From Stachybotrys elegans (lineage: Eukaryota > Ascomycota > Sordariomycetes > Hypocreales > Stachybotryaceae): a DNA stretch of 64,000 bases. The DNA lies in the NCBI GenBank assembly GCA_020746835.1, contig JAGPNK010000001.1, positions 5,146,001 through 5,210,000 of the forward strand. Direction: 5' to 3'. Both the position numbers and the translations under genes were made by a program. The notes below the pieces were generated by a model. The model saw only the letters and a program-made list of their open reading frames with translations, ran no database searches and was not told the DNA's origin. Numbering within the stretch: position 1 is the stretch's first letter; each line of letters opens with the position of its first letter. Below are positions 1 to 9,039 of this stretch, piece after piece.

Positions 1-2
1 TG

Positions 3-3000
3 TGGTATCGCTACTTCAGCGACAGCGAGATTGTGCCTCTGCACGAGCTGGTCCTCAAGATCCGCAAGTCCAGCTTTGGCAACGAGCACGTCACAGTCAT
101 GCAGACCCTGATCACTCTGGCCTTTGCCCACCGTCGCCTGTCCGTGTCCACCCACAGCAGCGCAATCTACCTCGTCTTCGCGACGAGGATTGGGCTGAAG
201 CTCTTCACCGCGTCGAGCAGCATTGTCGCTTCTAGCACTACTCTCTTCCTCACTTGGACCGAGAGCATCACCATCACGGAGCGCACAGAGATCGTCACGT
301 ACCGCGAGGAGATGATCAAGGTCATGATCTCGGTCTGCAGGCACAAGTACGGCAAGCTGAGCCACGAGGTCGAGTTCTGGCTTGAGGCTCTCGCCAAGCT
401 CTACACTGCCATCCGGGAGGAGCACAATGCCACCATCTACTACCGCGAGCTGCTCGAGCTCATCAAGGTCCGCGAAGGGCCCAAGTCTACCAAGGCCAAG
501 CAGATTGGCGCTGCTTTCGGCTCTCTCGATCTCGTCTTGGAGGCTGGCGAGGCGGAGAAGGACATTGGCCAGCTCGAGGTCCTCATCTTCGAGACCAACG
601 AGGACGTAGAGGTCGCGGACAAGCTGAGCATCTCCATGACGATCCGCCTGGCCGCGACGTACGTGGCCGCCGGCAAGCTCTTCCTCGCCGAGAGGCTGTA
701 CATCAACCTCTGGCGCCGCATCAGCGCCAGCAGCAAGACGGACAGCCGGCTGGAGATTCACATCGCCAAGATCCAGATCGCCATCGAGTACGTCAAGTTC
801 CTGCGCAAGCTGAACCGTACCGAGGAGGCTAGCAACATCCTCATGACGCTGTGGGCCGAGTACGAGCACTTCTCGTCCGAGTCGAGGACGCTCATAGTCT
901 GGATCCGCGAGATCGGAACCCTCAGCAAGTCGTTTGGCCTGCTGACCATCTCGGCCTCCATCTTCACCAAGGTCTGGGGCTGGTTCAAGTCCAAGGGCAA
1001 GGCCGACGACGAGGAGGCCCAGCGCACGACGGTGCTCATCACCGAGGTCGTCGAGGAGATCACCGAGACCACCATCACCAAGAAGACGACCAAGATCACC
1101 ACGACCGAGGTGACGGAGACGGCCGTCAAGGAGATCTACGAGATGCAGTACGAGCGGTGCAAGAAGACCAAGGCCGACAGCGCCTTCTTCTCGTCGTGCA
1201 TGGCTCTGCTCGGCGTCTACATCAAGAACAACAACTGGGCCGAGGCCGAGACCATCAGCACCAAGACGCTCGAGATCACCTGGAAGGCCATCTTCAGCGC
1301 CGACCTTAAGATCAGCCTGACCCAGACCTCGGTCAAGGAGAACATCACCATCGCTCGCCGCCTGGCCTGGGCGTACCAGCAGCAGGGCCTCGTCGAGAAG
1401 GCCGAGCAGATCTACCTGCGCATCTACTACGCCTGTCTCGTGTCCACGACGCTGGAGCAGGAGACGCTGAGCGAGTCCATCGCCACGCTCATCGCCTTCT
1501 ACGAGGAGCACCACCGCCACGAGAAGGTCATTGAGATCTACGTCGAGGTGCTGGACAAGTACCGCAAGACGCTCGGCCACAGCCACCGCCTGACCATCGC
1601 GACGCTCTACCTGCTGGCCGCGCAGTGCGAGCTGCTCGGCCGCACCGACGCCTCCAAGTACTACCTGGAGATTGTCACGGTGCTCAACAAGGGCATCAAG
1701 CACTGCCACCCAGACGCCATGCGCGCCGCCCTCTTCCTCTGCCGCTACTACAACACGCGCAAGATGTGGACGGAGCTGCGCGCCATCTGCGTCGTCGTGT
1801 GGGAGACGGTCGTCAGCCACCGCGAGCAGGCCGCGCTCGAGATGGAGGTCATCACCGAGATCTACAAGATGTACGCCTACGTGCTCGAGGTCCACGCCCA
1901 CGTCGAGTTCTCGGTGCTGTACAAGATGACGGTGCAGTACCGGGACGTCGTGTCGGCCGTCAGCGGCGCGCTGTCCGTCGCCTACCTCCTCGCGCTCATC
2001 GAGCTGGCCAAGGTGTGCGAGAAGCACGAGAGCCACTACCACGAGTCCATCAGCATCTACGAGGAGGTCATCAAGAAGACCAAGACGGTCAAGACGACCG
2101 AGGTGACCATCACCGAGACCACCATCCACACAGTCAAGAAGCGCCTGTCGACCATGTACGTGACCGTCATCACCACGGGCAAGGGCGGCGCGGCCACCAA
2201 GCCCACGCTCGAGCGCGCCATCGAGGTCAGCCTCGAGGCCTACGCCCAGCTCAAGATCGAGTTTGGCTGCTGGCACGAGAAGACGCTCCTCAAGCTCAAG
2301 GAGGTGGTGCTCATCTACCACAAGATCACGACGCAGGAGTCCAAGCTCCGCATCACGCAGCTGCTCCAGGAGTCGGTCACCGAGATCATCACCACCGTCA
2401 CCGTCACCGCCACCCTCTTCTCCTCGGCCAAGCTCCTCGCCTCCATCTACATCAGCGTCGGCCAGGTCGACAAGGGCCAGTCGCTCCTCCACCAGCTGCG
2501 CCACCTCGTCATCTTCCGCGGCCGCGCCGGCTGGGCCAGCAGCGACATCACGCTGCAGCTCAACGCGCAGATCAGCCGCGCTGCCTTTACCTTCCTGCTC
2601 GCCTTTGAGCTGGGCCTGCTGGGCGACAAGAGCACCGTGACGTACTCGATGGTCATGGCCGATCTCATCTACGAGGTCCTCCTGTTCGACGAGTACGCCC
2701 GCGTCATCGAGAAGGAGACGTCGCTCGACATCATCCTCGAGCGCGGCGCCAAGCTCCGCGGCTTCTGGGAGGAGCACAGGCGCACGCAGCTCCTCGTCAT
2801 CCTCGACGCCAAGCTCCTGCAGCTGTTCCAGGCCGAGTACCAGGCCGCCTTCAAGTCCATCGGCGAGGAGCACGTCCGCATCTTCTACCTGGCCATCCTG
2901 TCGGAGCTTGCCAAGGACCAGCGCGCCACGCGCATCGAGTTCCCCACGCTCGCCTGCGAGGCCGGCACGACAAAGGTCAAGGTCCTGCTGCAGGCTGGCC

Positions 3001-3965
3001 AGTTCCGCCAGGCGCACGAAGTCGGCCTCGCCGTCTTCCGCTTCGCGGCCAAGCACCAGCTGTACCGCCGCCGCGAGTGCATCCAGTACGGCTACAAGCT
3101 CGCCGAGCTGCTCGCAGGCATTGACATTGCGCACCCGACCGACGCCAACAGCCAGGACATCAAGCGCGCCATGCTTGTCACGTCTCGTGACATCATGACC
3201 GAGGTGCTGACTGCTTCCCGCGCGGCCCAGATCGACTTTGCTGCGCTGCGCTTCGATGACCTCGCTGGTCTGATTCGCCTTCTTGGTGCCCAGGGCAACT
3301 TTGTCGAGCTCGAGGCGCTCCTGTCCCGTCTCTGGGCCCGTCGCGAGGAGCTCCAGCGCTCGAGCGGCTGGTCACCTACCATGGTCCTCCATGTGGGCAG
3401 CCTCCTGGTGCACGCTCAGCAGAGCCACGGCAACACCTCTGCTGCCACCGCCACCGCCGAGCTTCTGTACTACAACGTCCGCCGCGGCCGCGGCCGTCTC
3501 GACCCAGAGACGCTTGCCGTGTCCCGCCTGCTCGCCAGCCTGTACCTCTCTAGCGGCCGCGCAGCAAGCGCCATGGGCGTGTACGAGGGCGTTCTGCGCG
3601 AGATAGTCTTCTCGTGCCACGACCACGGCGAGATGCCCGCCAACCTCGTGGCCGAGTCCAAGCTGCTGCTTGAGCTGCTCAAGGAGGCGCACCACCGCTC
3701 CATGGGCAAGGGCCGCCCCGTCGGCGAGCTCAAGGACCTGTTTGACCGTCTCAAGACGAGCATGAAGATGGACCTGCCGGCGTTTGAGCAGTGGATCGAG
3801 ACCAACAAGACGACCCAGAATGGAAACTATGTCCCCGTCAGGGAGTGGAAGATTACGCGCGATGCGGGCGCTGGCGAGGCCTGGAAGAGGTCGTCTGCCC
3901 GTCAGCGACCCAAGCAGGATGTCGATGTTGTCCAGGCCACGAGCCAGTGGTGGAAGATTTTCTAG
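3..3965 (+). CDS. Large TPR-like helical repeat protein, 5' end missing
   Basis: The frame is open from the left edge (base 3) to TAG at 3963-3965, giving more than 1,320 residues without an intron. The true start lies outside the window; no upstream stop is seen, and the GTG at 33 is only an internal codon. The protein is a long run of amphipathic helix pairs with TPR-like spacing, for example AWAYQQQGLVEKAEQIYLRI and the segment around FYEEHHRHEKVIEIYVEVLD. Three Thr/Glu/Lys-rich linkers interrupt the repeats at about 1,040-1,140, 2,070-2,140 and 2,370-2,410, with recurring TEVTxTET-like words. The C-terminus is basic and ends QWWKIF. Such superhelical repeats usually serve as protein-binding scaffolds, and fungal TPR arrays often follow an N-terminal NTPase or effector domain, which would be off-window. 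The specific function is unknown. A CT-rich tract follows the stop. Confidence 0.85.
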   Translation, partial: WYRYFSDSEIVPLHELVLKIRKSSFGNEHVTVMQTLITLAFAHRRLSVSTHSSAIYLVFATRIGLKLFTASSSIVASSTTLFLTWTESITITERTEIVTYREEMIKVMISVCRHKYGKLSHEVEFWLEALAKLYTAIREEHNATIYYRELLELIKVREGPKSTKAKQIGAAFGSLDLVLEAGEAEKDIGQLEVLIFETNEDVEVADKLSISMTIRLAATYVAAGKLFLAERLYINLWRRISASSKTDSRLEIHIAKIQIAIEYVKFLRKLNRTEEASNILMTLWAEYEHFSSESRTLIVWIREIGTLSKSFGLLTISASIFTKVWGWFKSKGKADDEEAQRTTVLITEVVEEITETTITKKTTKITTTEVTETAVKEIYEMQYERCKKTKADSAFFSSCMALLGVYIKNNNWAEAETISTKTLEITWKAIFSADLKISLTQTSVKENITIARRLAWAYQQQGLVEKAEQIYLRIYYACLVSTTLEQETLSESIATLIAFYEEHHRHEKVIEIYVEVLDKYRKTLGHSHRLTIATLYLLAAQCELLGRTDASKYYLEIVTVLNKGIKHCHPDAMRAALFLCRYYNTRKMWTELRAICVVVWETVVSHREQAALEMEVITEIYKMYAYVLEVHAHVEFSVLYKMTVQYRDVVSAVSGALSVAYLLALIELAKVCEKHESHYHESISIYEEVIKKTKTVKTTEVTITETTIHTVKKRLSTMYVTVITTGKGGAATKPTLERAIEVSLEAYAQLKIEFGCWHEKTLLKLKEVVLIYHKITTQESKLRITQLLQESVTEIITTVTVTATLFSSAKLLASIYISVGQVDKGQSLLHQLRHLVIFRGRAGWASSDITLQLNAQISRAAFTFLLAFELGLLGDKSTVTYSMVMADLIYEVLLFDEYARVIEKETSLDIILERGAKLRGFWEEHRRTQLLVILDAKLLQLFQAEYQAAFKSIGEEHVRIFYLAILSELAKDQRATRIEFPTLACEAGTTKVKVLLQAGQFRQAHEVGLAVFRFAAKHQLYRRRECIQYGYKLAELLAGIDIAHPTDANSQDIKRAMLVTSRDIMTEVLTASRAAQIDFAALRFDDLAGLIRLLGAQGNFVELEALLSRLWARREELQRSSGWSPTMVLHVGSLLVHAQQSHGNTSAATATAELLYYNVRRGRGRLDPETLAVSRLLASLYLSSGRAASAMGVYEGVLREIVFSCHDHGEMPANLVAESKLLLELLKEAHHRSMGKGRPVGELKDLFDRLKTSMKMDLPAFEQWIETNKTTQNGNYVPVREWKITRDAGAGEAWKRSSARQRPKQDVDVVQATSQWWKIF

Positions 3966-4006
3966 TGATGCGGCCCAGATTGCCTGCCAAGATGTACGAA
4001 GGATGT

Positions 4007-4027
4007 TCTCTCTCTCTCTCTCTCTCT
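4007..4027. repeat. (TC)n microsatellite in the 3' flank of the TPR gene
   Basis: About ten TC dinucleotides lie 42 bases after the stop codon, probably within the 3' UTR. They continue into a T-rich stretch that could serve as polyadenylation context. Confidence 0.8.
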
Positions 4028-4339
4028 TTTCTTTTGTCTGCTCATTTAATGCTTCGGTATGTGCGCTGGATGTAATACTTAGTTATCAACGGATGTAAAA
4101 GCAACACTCATTAGTCTCTCAATTCCATCTCTCTGGTTTGACACTGGATACCATGAATAGGTGAAATCTTGCCAAGGTGATAATTCCCCCTATGTGGGAG
4201 AGACTCTTGCCCGGACCCCTATACCACCTAATTCTTCCTCTGTGGTGTCCCTTTGTAGGTGGTGCCCGAATTCCAGGCTCCTGGTGTCCTGTATTGGTTC
4301 CAGTGTGCCGCCAACCCACCAGGTGCACCAAGCTTCCCA

Positions 4340-4440
4340 GCAGTGATTCCTGACTGGCAGCTCTGTCTTTTACCTGCCTTGGTCCGCGAAGAGATCCATC
4401 CGTCTCGGGAGGTACGTAGGTCAATAGGTCAGTAGGAGTA
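4340..4440 (-). repeat. Degenerate dispersed repeat, copy A
   Basis: Read on the minus strand, about 65 bases around TGACCTACGTACCTCC and GGATGGATCTCTTCGCGGA align with the plus-strand sequence at 7084-7190 (TGACCTATGTACCTGCC, GGATGGATCTCCTTGCGGAA) at roughly 75-80% identity by eye. A weaker shared stretch follows (AGAGCTGCCAGTCA versus AGAGCTGCTAGCCA). The pair is inverted and flanks the F-box gene. This may be a transposon or MITE remnant; I see no coding capacity. Confidence 0.55.
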
Positions 4441-4491
4441 GTAGAAGTAATAATAGTCGTCAGTACTTGCTCGAATGATCCAAGTATTTGT

Positions 4492-6025
4492 CTAAGCTAC
4501 CAAGGATCGAATAAAGCTCTGTTCTCTCTGGATCTGCTGCAGAGAGATGGGTCGGATCACCATCTCTGACAGTTTCAAGTTCATTACCGCATCTGCGTGA
4601 GACTTGATCTCCTCGGGATTGACTGATTCATACACCATGTCAATTCCATCAGGATAATCGCCCCAGTTGCGTGTGACTTTCTCCCATGCCTCTACAACTT
4701 CGGTCTGTATAGAGACACGCCATGTCGCTCGCCAAGTGACGGCGGATCGTCGTTGATAGCTAGGGATAAACTCATACTTGAACAGAGCTGCAAGTCCTTC
4801 CAGCCCATTCCATATCTCCAGTGTCTTTAGCTTGGGCATGGAGCGTGCCGCAGATGCCGCCGCTTTAAAGAGATCCATGAGCTCCGTGGGGCATGTTTGG
4901 GGCGCCAAAAGCTGCGAGGTGAGGGTAAGGGAGGTGAGGTTGGGCCATGTTGAAGATGACGCGGAGAAGAAGTGCTCGGCATCAGCCATGAATGAAGCTG
5001 AGAGGGCTTCGGCGCTGAGATTGACTCGGGCAAGCTTCAGACTGAGGCTGACGCTCGGAACGCGGATTGGCAAGACGTCTGATTCCGGAAAACAGAGTGG
5101 GAATTGTTGGTTGAAGTTTTCGAAGATTGTAAACTTGTCAAGCCCCTTTGTGGCCGCTAGCAAGTCAAGATAACCTGTGTGGGAGCCCGTATGTCAGTCC
5201 GTTGAACGTGGTTGGCGAACATGCATTGCATCTGTGGCATAGCTCACCTTCATCCCATAGCTCTTGCATCTCGTCATACCAAAGTCTCCAGGGCTCATAG
5301 TGGAATTCACGCAACTTGGGGAGACAAGAAATAATGGGGACGATTGTCCGCGGATTCCATGTGCGATGAGTCTGTAACCGCATCACGAGACGTGTCACGG
5401 CTGTGACCTTTGGCATCTTCCTCAAATACTTGAGGTCCCTTTCATATGTAAGTGTAACATATGCAAAAAGGCTCTCCAGGCTCATTCTTGGTGGGAGCCG
5501 TGGCCCCAGTCCACTTGCCTCCCAACGGTGCTTATTGTACTCCTCATTTTGAGCAGTCAATGTCGGCTCGACGTTGTGCCCTGGAGCGTCAGGCATAAAC
5601 GTGAGATACTTGAACGCGTGTCGCCTATCGCTCCTCGAATACAGACTGACATCGAGCGTCAGGCTTCCGTTTAGGTCCCACGTGCTCAGAGCTGTGAACA
5701 ATGATCGGAATGATTTCAAGATCAGGTCGTTGTTGCTATCGCCGTGAAAAAGACCATTGTATAAATGGCAGGTTTCGCAGTCGTATGGCTCAAGTTCTAT
5801 ACAGAACCATATGTAGCGCACGAGGCCCCGGTTTCGTTGCGTCATCGAGTTGAGCTGCGCAATGCGTGGCGGCATGACCCGTATGTATGCAAAGATGTGC
5901 GGCTCAAGAGCAGCCTGCCACTCGCGTGACACGACAGCAGCACTGGATAAGTTGCAATTCGCATCCTCGGTCAGAGCGCTCAAAACCATGAACCTGACTT
6001 CTAGAGGCAGGTGATACCAGATCAT
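4492..6025 (-). CDS. F-box domain protein
   Basis: Two exons: 6025-5248 and 5174-4492, with a 73-nt intron 5247-5175 (GTGAGC...CACACAG) at which the phase is preserved. The product is 486 residues. The N-terminus has an F-box-like helix set, LPLEVRFMVLSALTEDAN followed by SSAAVVSREWQAALEPHIF at about residues 6-45. The remainder, rich in aromatic and acidic residues, contains leucine-spaced segments (FRSLFTALSTWDLNGSLTLD, LTSLTLTSQLL) like the irregular LRR part of many fungal F-box proteins. The family recruits substrates to SCF ubiquitin ligases through Skp1; substrates are unknown. The start is the first ATG, immediately before the F-box. It lies between two inverted repeat copies and converges with the TPR gene. 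Confidence 0.85.
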
Positions 6026-6514
6026 CTTGATCTTGAGAAGGACACAGATGGCCGGCAGTGAGATTAAGGGTATGAAATACGTGGCAGGGAATGTATTGTG
6101 TTTCTCAATGATGATTGAATAAGTTATCCTGACAACAGAGGGTAGCTGGGCTTCTTTTTATAGTTAAATTTGCGAGGATGATGCTTTTGTTAGGGATGAA
6201 ATGTGGAAGTCAAGGTTGCAAATGGCTTGCGTCTGACGAGAGTCTATTTTCCATTTGACTTAGTCTAGGATTTGAGTTGAATGGGAAGTATCAGGAACAT
6301 CTATTGAGATGGCGCACGGCAAGAACTGAAGGGAGAGATGGATTAAGCGACGTACTACCTACAGGTATTACAACTACCAAGTATAGGTAGCCATAGTCAG
6401 GTCTTGGTTTCGACGAGCTCTTTCAAGCATGTCTACTTATCCAGAACACCGCGAAAAGGTGCCTGACTGTCGTTCTGGGCCACTGCTCGAACTCTCGGGC
6501 AGTGGTGTCTCCGC
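6026..6514. other. Upstream flank of the F-box gene
   Basis: AT-richer sequence upstream of the minus-strand F-box gene, including a TTTTTATAG-like stretch near 6160. No gene is seen. Confidence 0.5.
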
Positions 6515-7025
6515 TCAGTCGCTTGAACAAGCATCAACGGTGGGACTTCCCATGTGCAAGGCTGTGCAGGGGGGGGTGATGACAAAGGAGAGAATACACT
6601 TACATTTATAAAGCGGCAAAGCCGCGAACAAACGGCTGCTCAGCAGCCCGAGCTGCCACCTCACGCGCGTAAGCTTGACGCCAGGCGAGGATATTTTGGG
6701 GGAGGGGGAGGCCAGGAGGCGAGCTGCTGCTCGCTTTGCCGCGTTGTATGCCACCAAACGGCGGGCGGAGGCTTGGCGGCGGGCGGCCTGGTACCTGCAA
6801 ATGATTATATTAGCTTCAAACTGGCAAAACGCTTTGATGCTATGTTCGTGTCAAAGAGAAGACTCACATTGGTGGTGGTGATGGCGGCGGTTGTGGTGAT
6901 GGCGCTGCTGCTGCTGCTGGTGTTGGTGCTCGTGCTGGTGGTGGGTATGATGGGAGAAGAGGGAAACGTAATGGGATAAAGACGTCAGCGAAATACATAA
7001 TGTAGTCCATCAATTTGCCGTTCAT
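6515..7025 (-). CDS. Uncertain spliced small gene, Pro/Ala-rich
   Basis: Candidate only. Three minus-strand exons fit together in phase: 7025-6868, 6794-6604 and 6561-6515, for 131 residues. Intron 1 (6867-6795) has strong signals, GTGAGT to TTTGCAG. Intron 2 (6603-6562, 42 nt) has GTAAGT to TGCACAG, but its length is a multiple of three and it has no stop, so it could be retained. The predicted protein starts MNGKLMDYIMYFADVFIP, has a Pro/Ala-rich middle from a GGT/GCT-type simple repeat, then an Ala/Arg-rich segment (AYNAAKRAAARLLA). No family is recognised. The start is a guess and upstream exons are possible. Consistent phase across two good splice-site pairs is the only support. Confidence 0.27.
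6869..6950. repeat. Trinucleotide low-complexity tract (GGT/GCT type)
   Basis: Imperfect GGT, GGC, GCT and GTG triplets. On the minus strand they encode Pro/Ala- or His/Gln-rich sequence depending on frame. They fall in exon 1 of the uncertain gene. Confidence 0.7.
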
Positions 7026-7083
7026 TCCAATGTGTCCGTATTCTACAGAGGCAATAAAGGCAAGTACTCTTGTCAGGACCTCT

Positions 7084-7190
7084 CTTACTCCTACCGAATG
7101 ACCTATGTACCTGCCAAAGTGGATGGATCTCCTTGCGGAACGAGGCAAGATCTATTGTATAAGCGAAGAGCTGCTAGCCAAAGAGGTGGA
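7084..7190 (+). repeat. Degenerate dispersed repeat, copy B
   Basis: Inverted partner of the repeat at 4340-4440. The similarity covers TACTCCTACC...TGACCTATGTACCTGCC...GGATGGATCTCCTTGCGGAA...AGGCAAG, then fades. No target-site duplications or complete terminal repeats can be made out. Confidence 0.55.
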
Positions 7191-9039
7191 CGGCTCTGTA
7201 GGATGGAATCTTGCTAGCTACAACGAGACTGCCCGTGGGAAGGCGTCGTCTTGAGGTAAGCGCACGAGATGCTGGCGCCGACGGTGACCCTTCCGCCTAC
7301 TGTACCGCCACGAAGAACATCTTCGTCCAGTGCTGGCAGTTGGGCGGCTACCAGCCAATCCCATGTTTATCTAATATTACGATCGAGCAGGTCTAAATCA
7401 AGATGACAAAATAAAAGAATAGAAAGGATAAATAGCCTATATAAGCATTGATAGTTTTCCAGTGCCCACGGCACCAGCACCCTCATACAACGAAGGGATC
7501 GTCAGACTGTGACCGACTTCACCAAGTGACCGGGCCAGAGAGCAATGAGGTGACAGCAGCAGCGGCAGTAATTGCGTACTAGCATGCGTATCTACCAACC
7601 ATGTAGCATAGCTCTCTTCACAGACAAACTGGCCTGGCTCTGTCCCTATACACAACCTGTCAAGAAATACATCGAGGTATACTGTCTCGCACAGTGTCCC
7701 TTGGTCCTGGATACCTTGTCAGCTGAATTAGGTGCACGCTATTTCCGCACATCGCCGCAGACGAATGTATGAAGTATTGATTCTAACAAATGAGAATAGG
7801 ACTCGCTGTCCAGGGAGTAGATAAACGATTGTACAAGAATTTCTGTTGGCTCACCCCAATCCCGGTCCGCTGGTCCATTGCGGTGCCATGACGGTATCGG
7901 CTTCACAACTTTCACATGGGCTCACCGCCGCCCACTTCAAGGGTTTATCGCGTCGGCATCCCGTCTGGAAAACGATGACATCGGTTGCTTTCAGACTGTT
8001 AGGTCAGGGTGATATTTTCCATAGATGATATAGGAACGTTATCCATTGAGAGAAGAGAGACTTGCCACAAGGTGGACGATACCCCCTATCATATATCAAG
8101 CACTTGCTCGAGTCTGGCTGAGTGGAGTGGCGTCTATCAAGTCAGAAACTGGTTAACCAATCGAAGTACCTGGTGGCCAAGATGGCATATAGATAGATGG
8201 ATATGGATTAGAAGAGTCACCATCCGTCATTCTTTTAATAATGAGGTGTACTTTCCTGCCTTATCTGCATCAGCCGCCATATCCCAGCCCGCACTTCTCG
8301 AACGCTACCCTCTTCTCTGATGCAACACCGAGCCCATGTTATAGGACATGTCGACTGTATAAGCCGAGGAATTTTGATACGTTACGTAAAGTAGACTGTT
8401 GATGCAGCTAGGAGGCGTGTTATCACTATATTTGCAATGGATTCATTCCAAAAGGCTCTTATGAATCTGTCTGTCAGCTCATCCCCTGGGCTTCCCTTCC
8501 TCTTACAAAATCTGGATTTCCACTGGAGCGTAATCTGTGACGTGACTAATTCATCTGGCGAACTTTTTCATAGTGGTATTTGTGCGAGGACCCTGCATAG
8601 GAAGTCCCGATTCATAATATTCAGTAGCATTGCAGGTTTCGTCCCTCCAGCACACCTATATTTTTTATCGCCAATTGGCATGCGAGGCTTGGTAAATAGA
8701 AATATGACGCGAGCTTCCTTGCCGACAATCTCAGTCTTTCCCTCCACATTGATTTCTTCCCCTGTTTTTCCCTTTGCGGAAGACAAAGTCGTGGAGCCTG
8801 TTTGACCGGACGTGATGACCCCCGTGTAAGTGTTGGTTGCATTCCCACATGGACACAAATGGATAGTTACATTGTGCCTCCACAATCTTACGAAGATGCC
8901 TCTTCCTCCTGCCCGTCCGGCCTTGGGGCTGACTCACACCACCTTGCACTCAGTGGTAGGGGACAAGGACGCGTCAACCTCACCCACTCTCAACCCCGTC
9001 CCTTGTCTCAAGTTGCTTGTTTGTGACCAACTCGAAACA
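7191..9039. other. Long intergenic region upstream of the GMC pseudogene
   Basis: Several short open frames (such as 8437-8805) occur on both strands. None has a recognisable domain, a good start or splice support. I see no gene here. Confidence 0.5.

Larger units (their letters stand above)
3966..4491. other. Intergenic region between the TPR and F-box genes
   Basis: This holds the 3' flanks of two convergent genes, the TC repeat, and one copy (4340-4440) of a degenerate repeat that recurs inverted at 7084-7190. No gene is seen. Confidence 0.6.
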
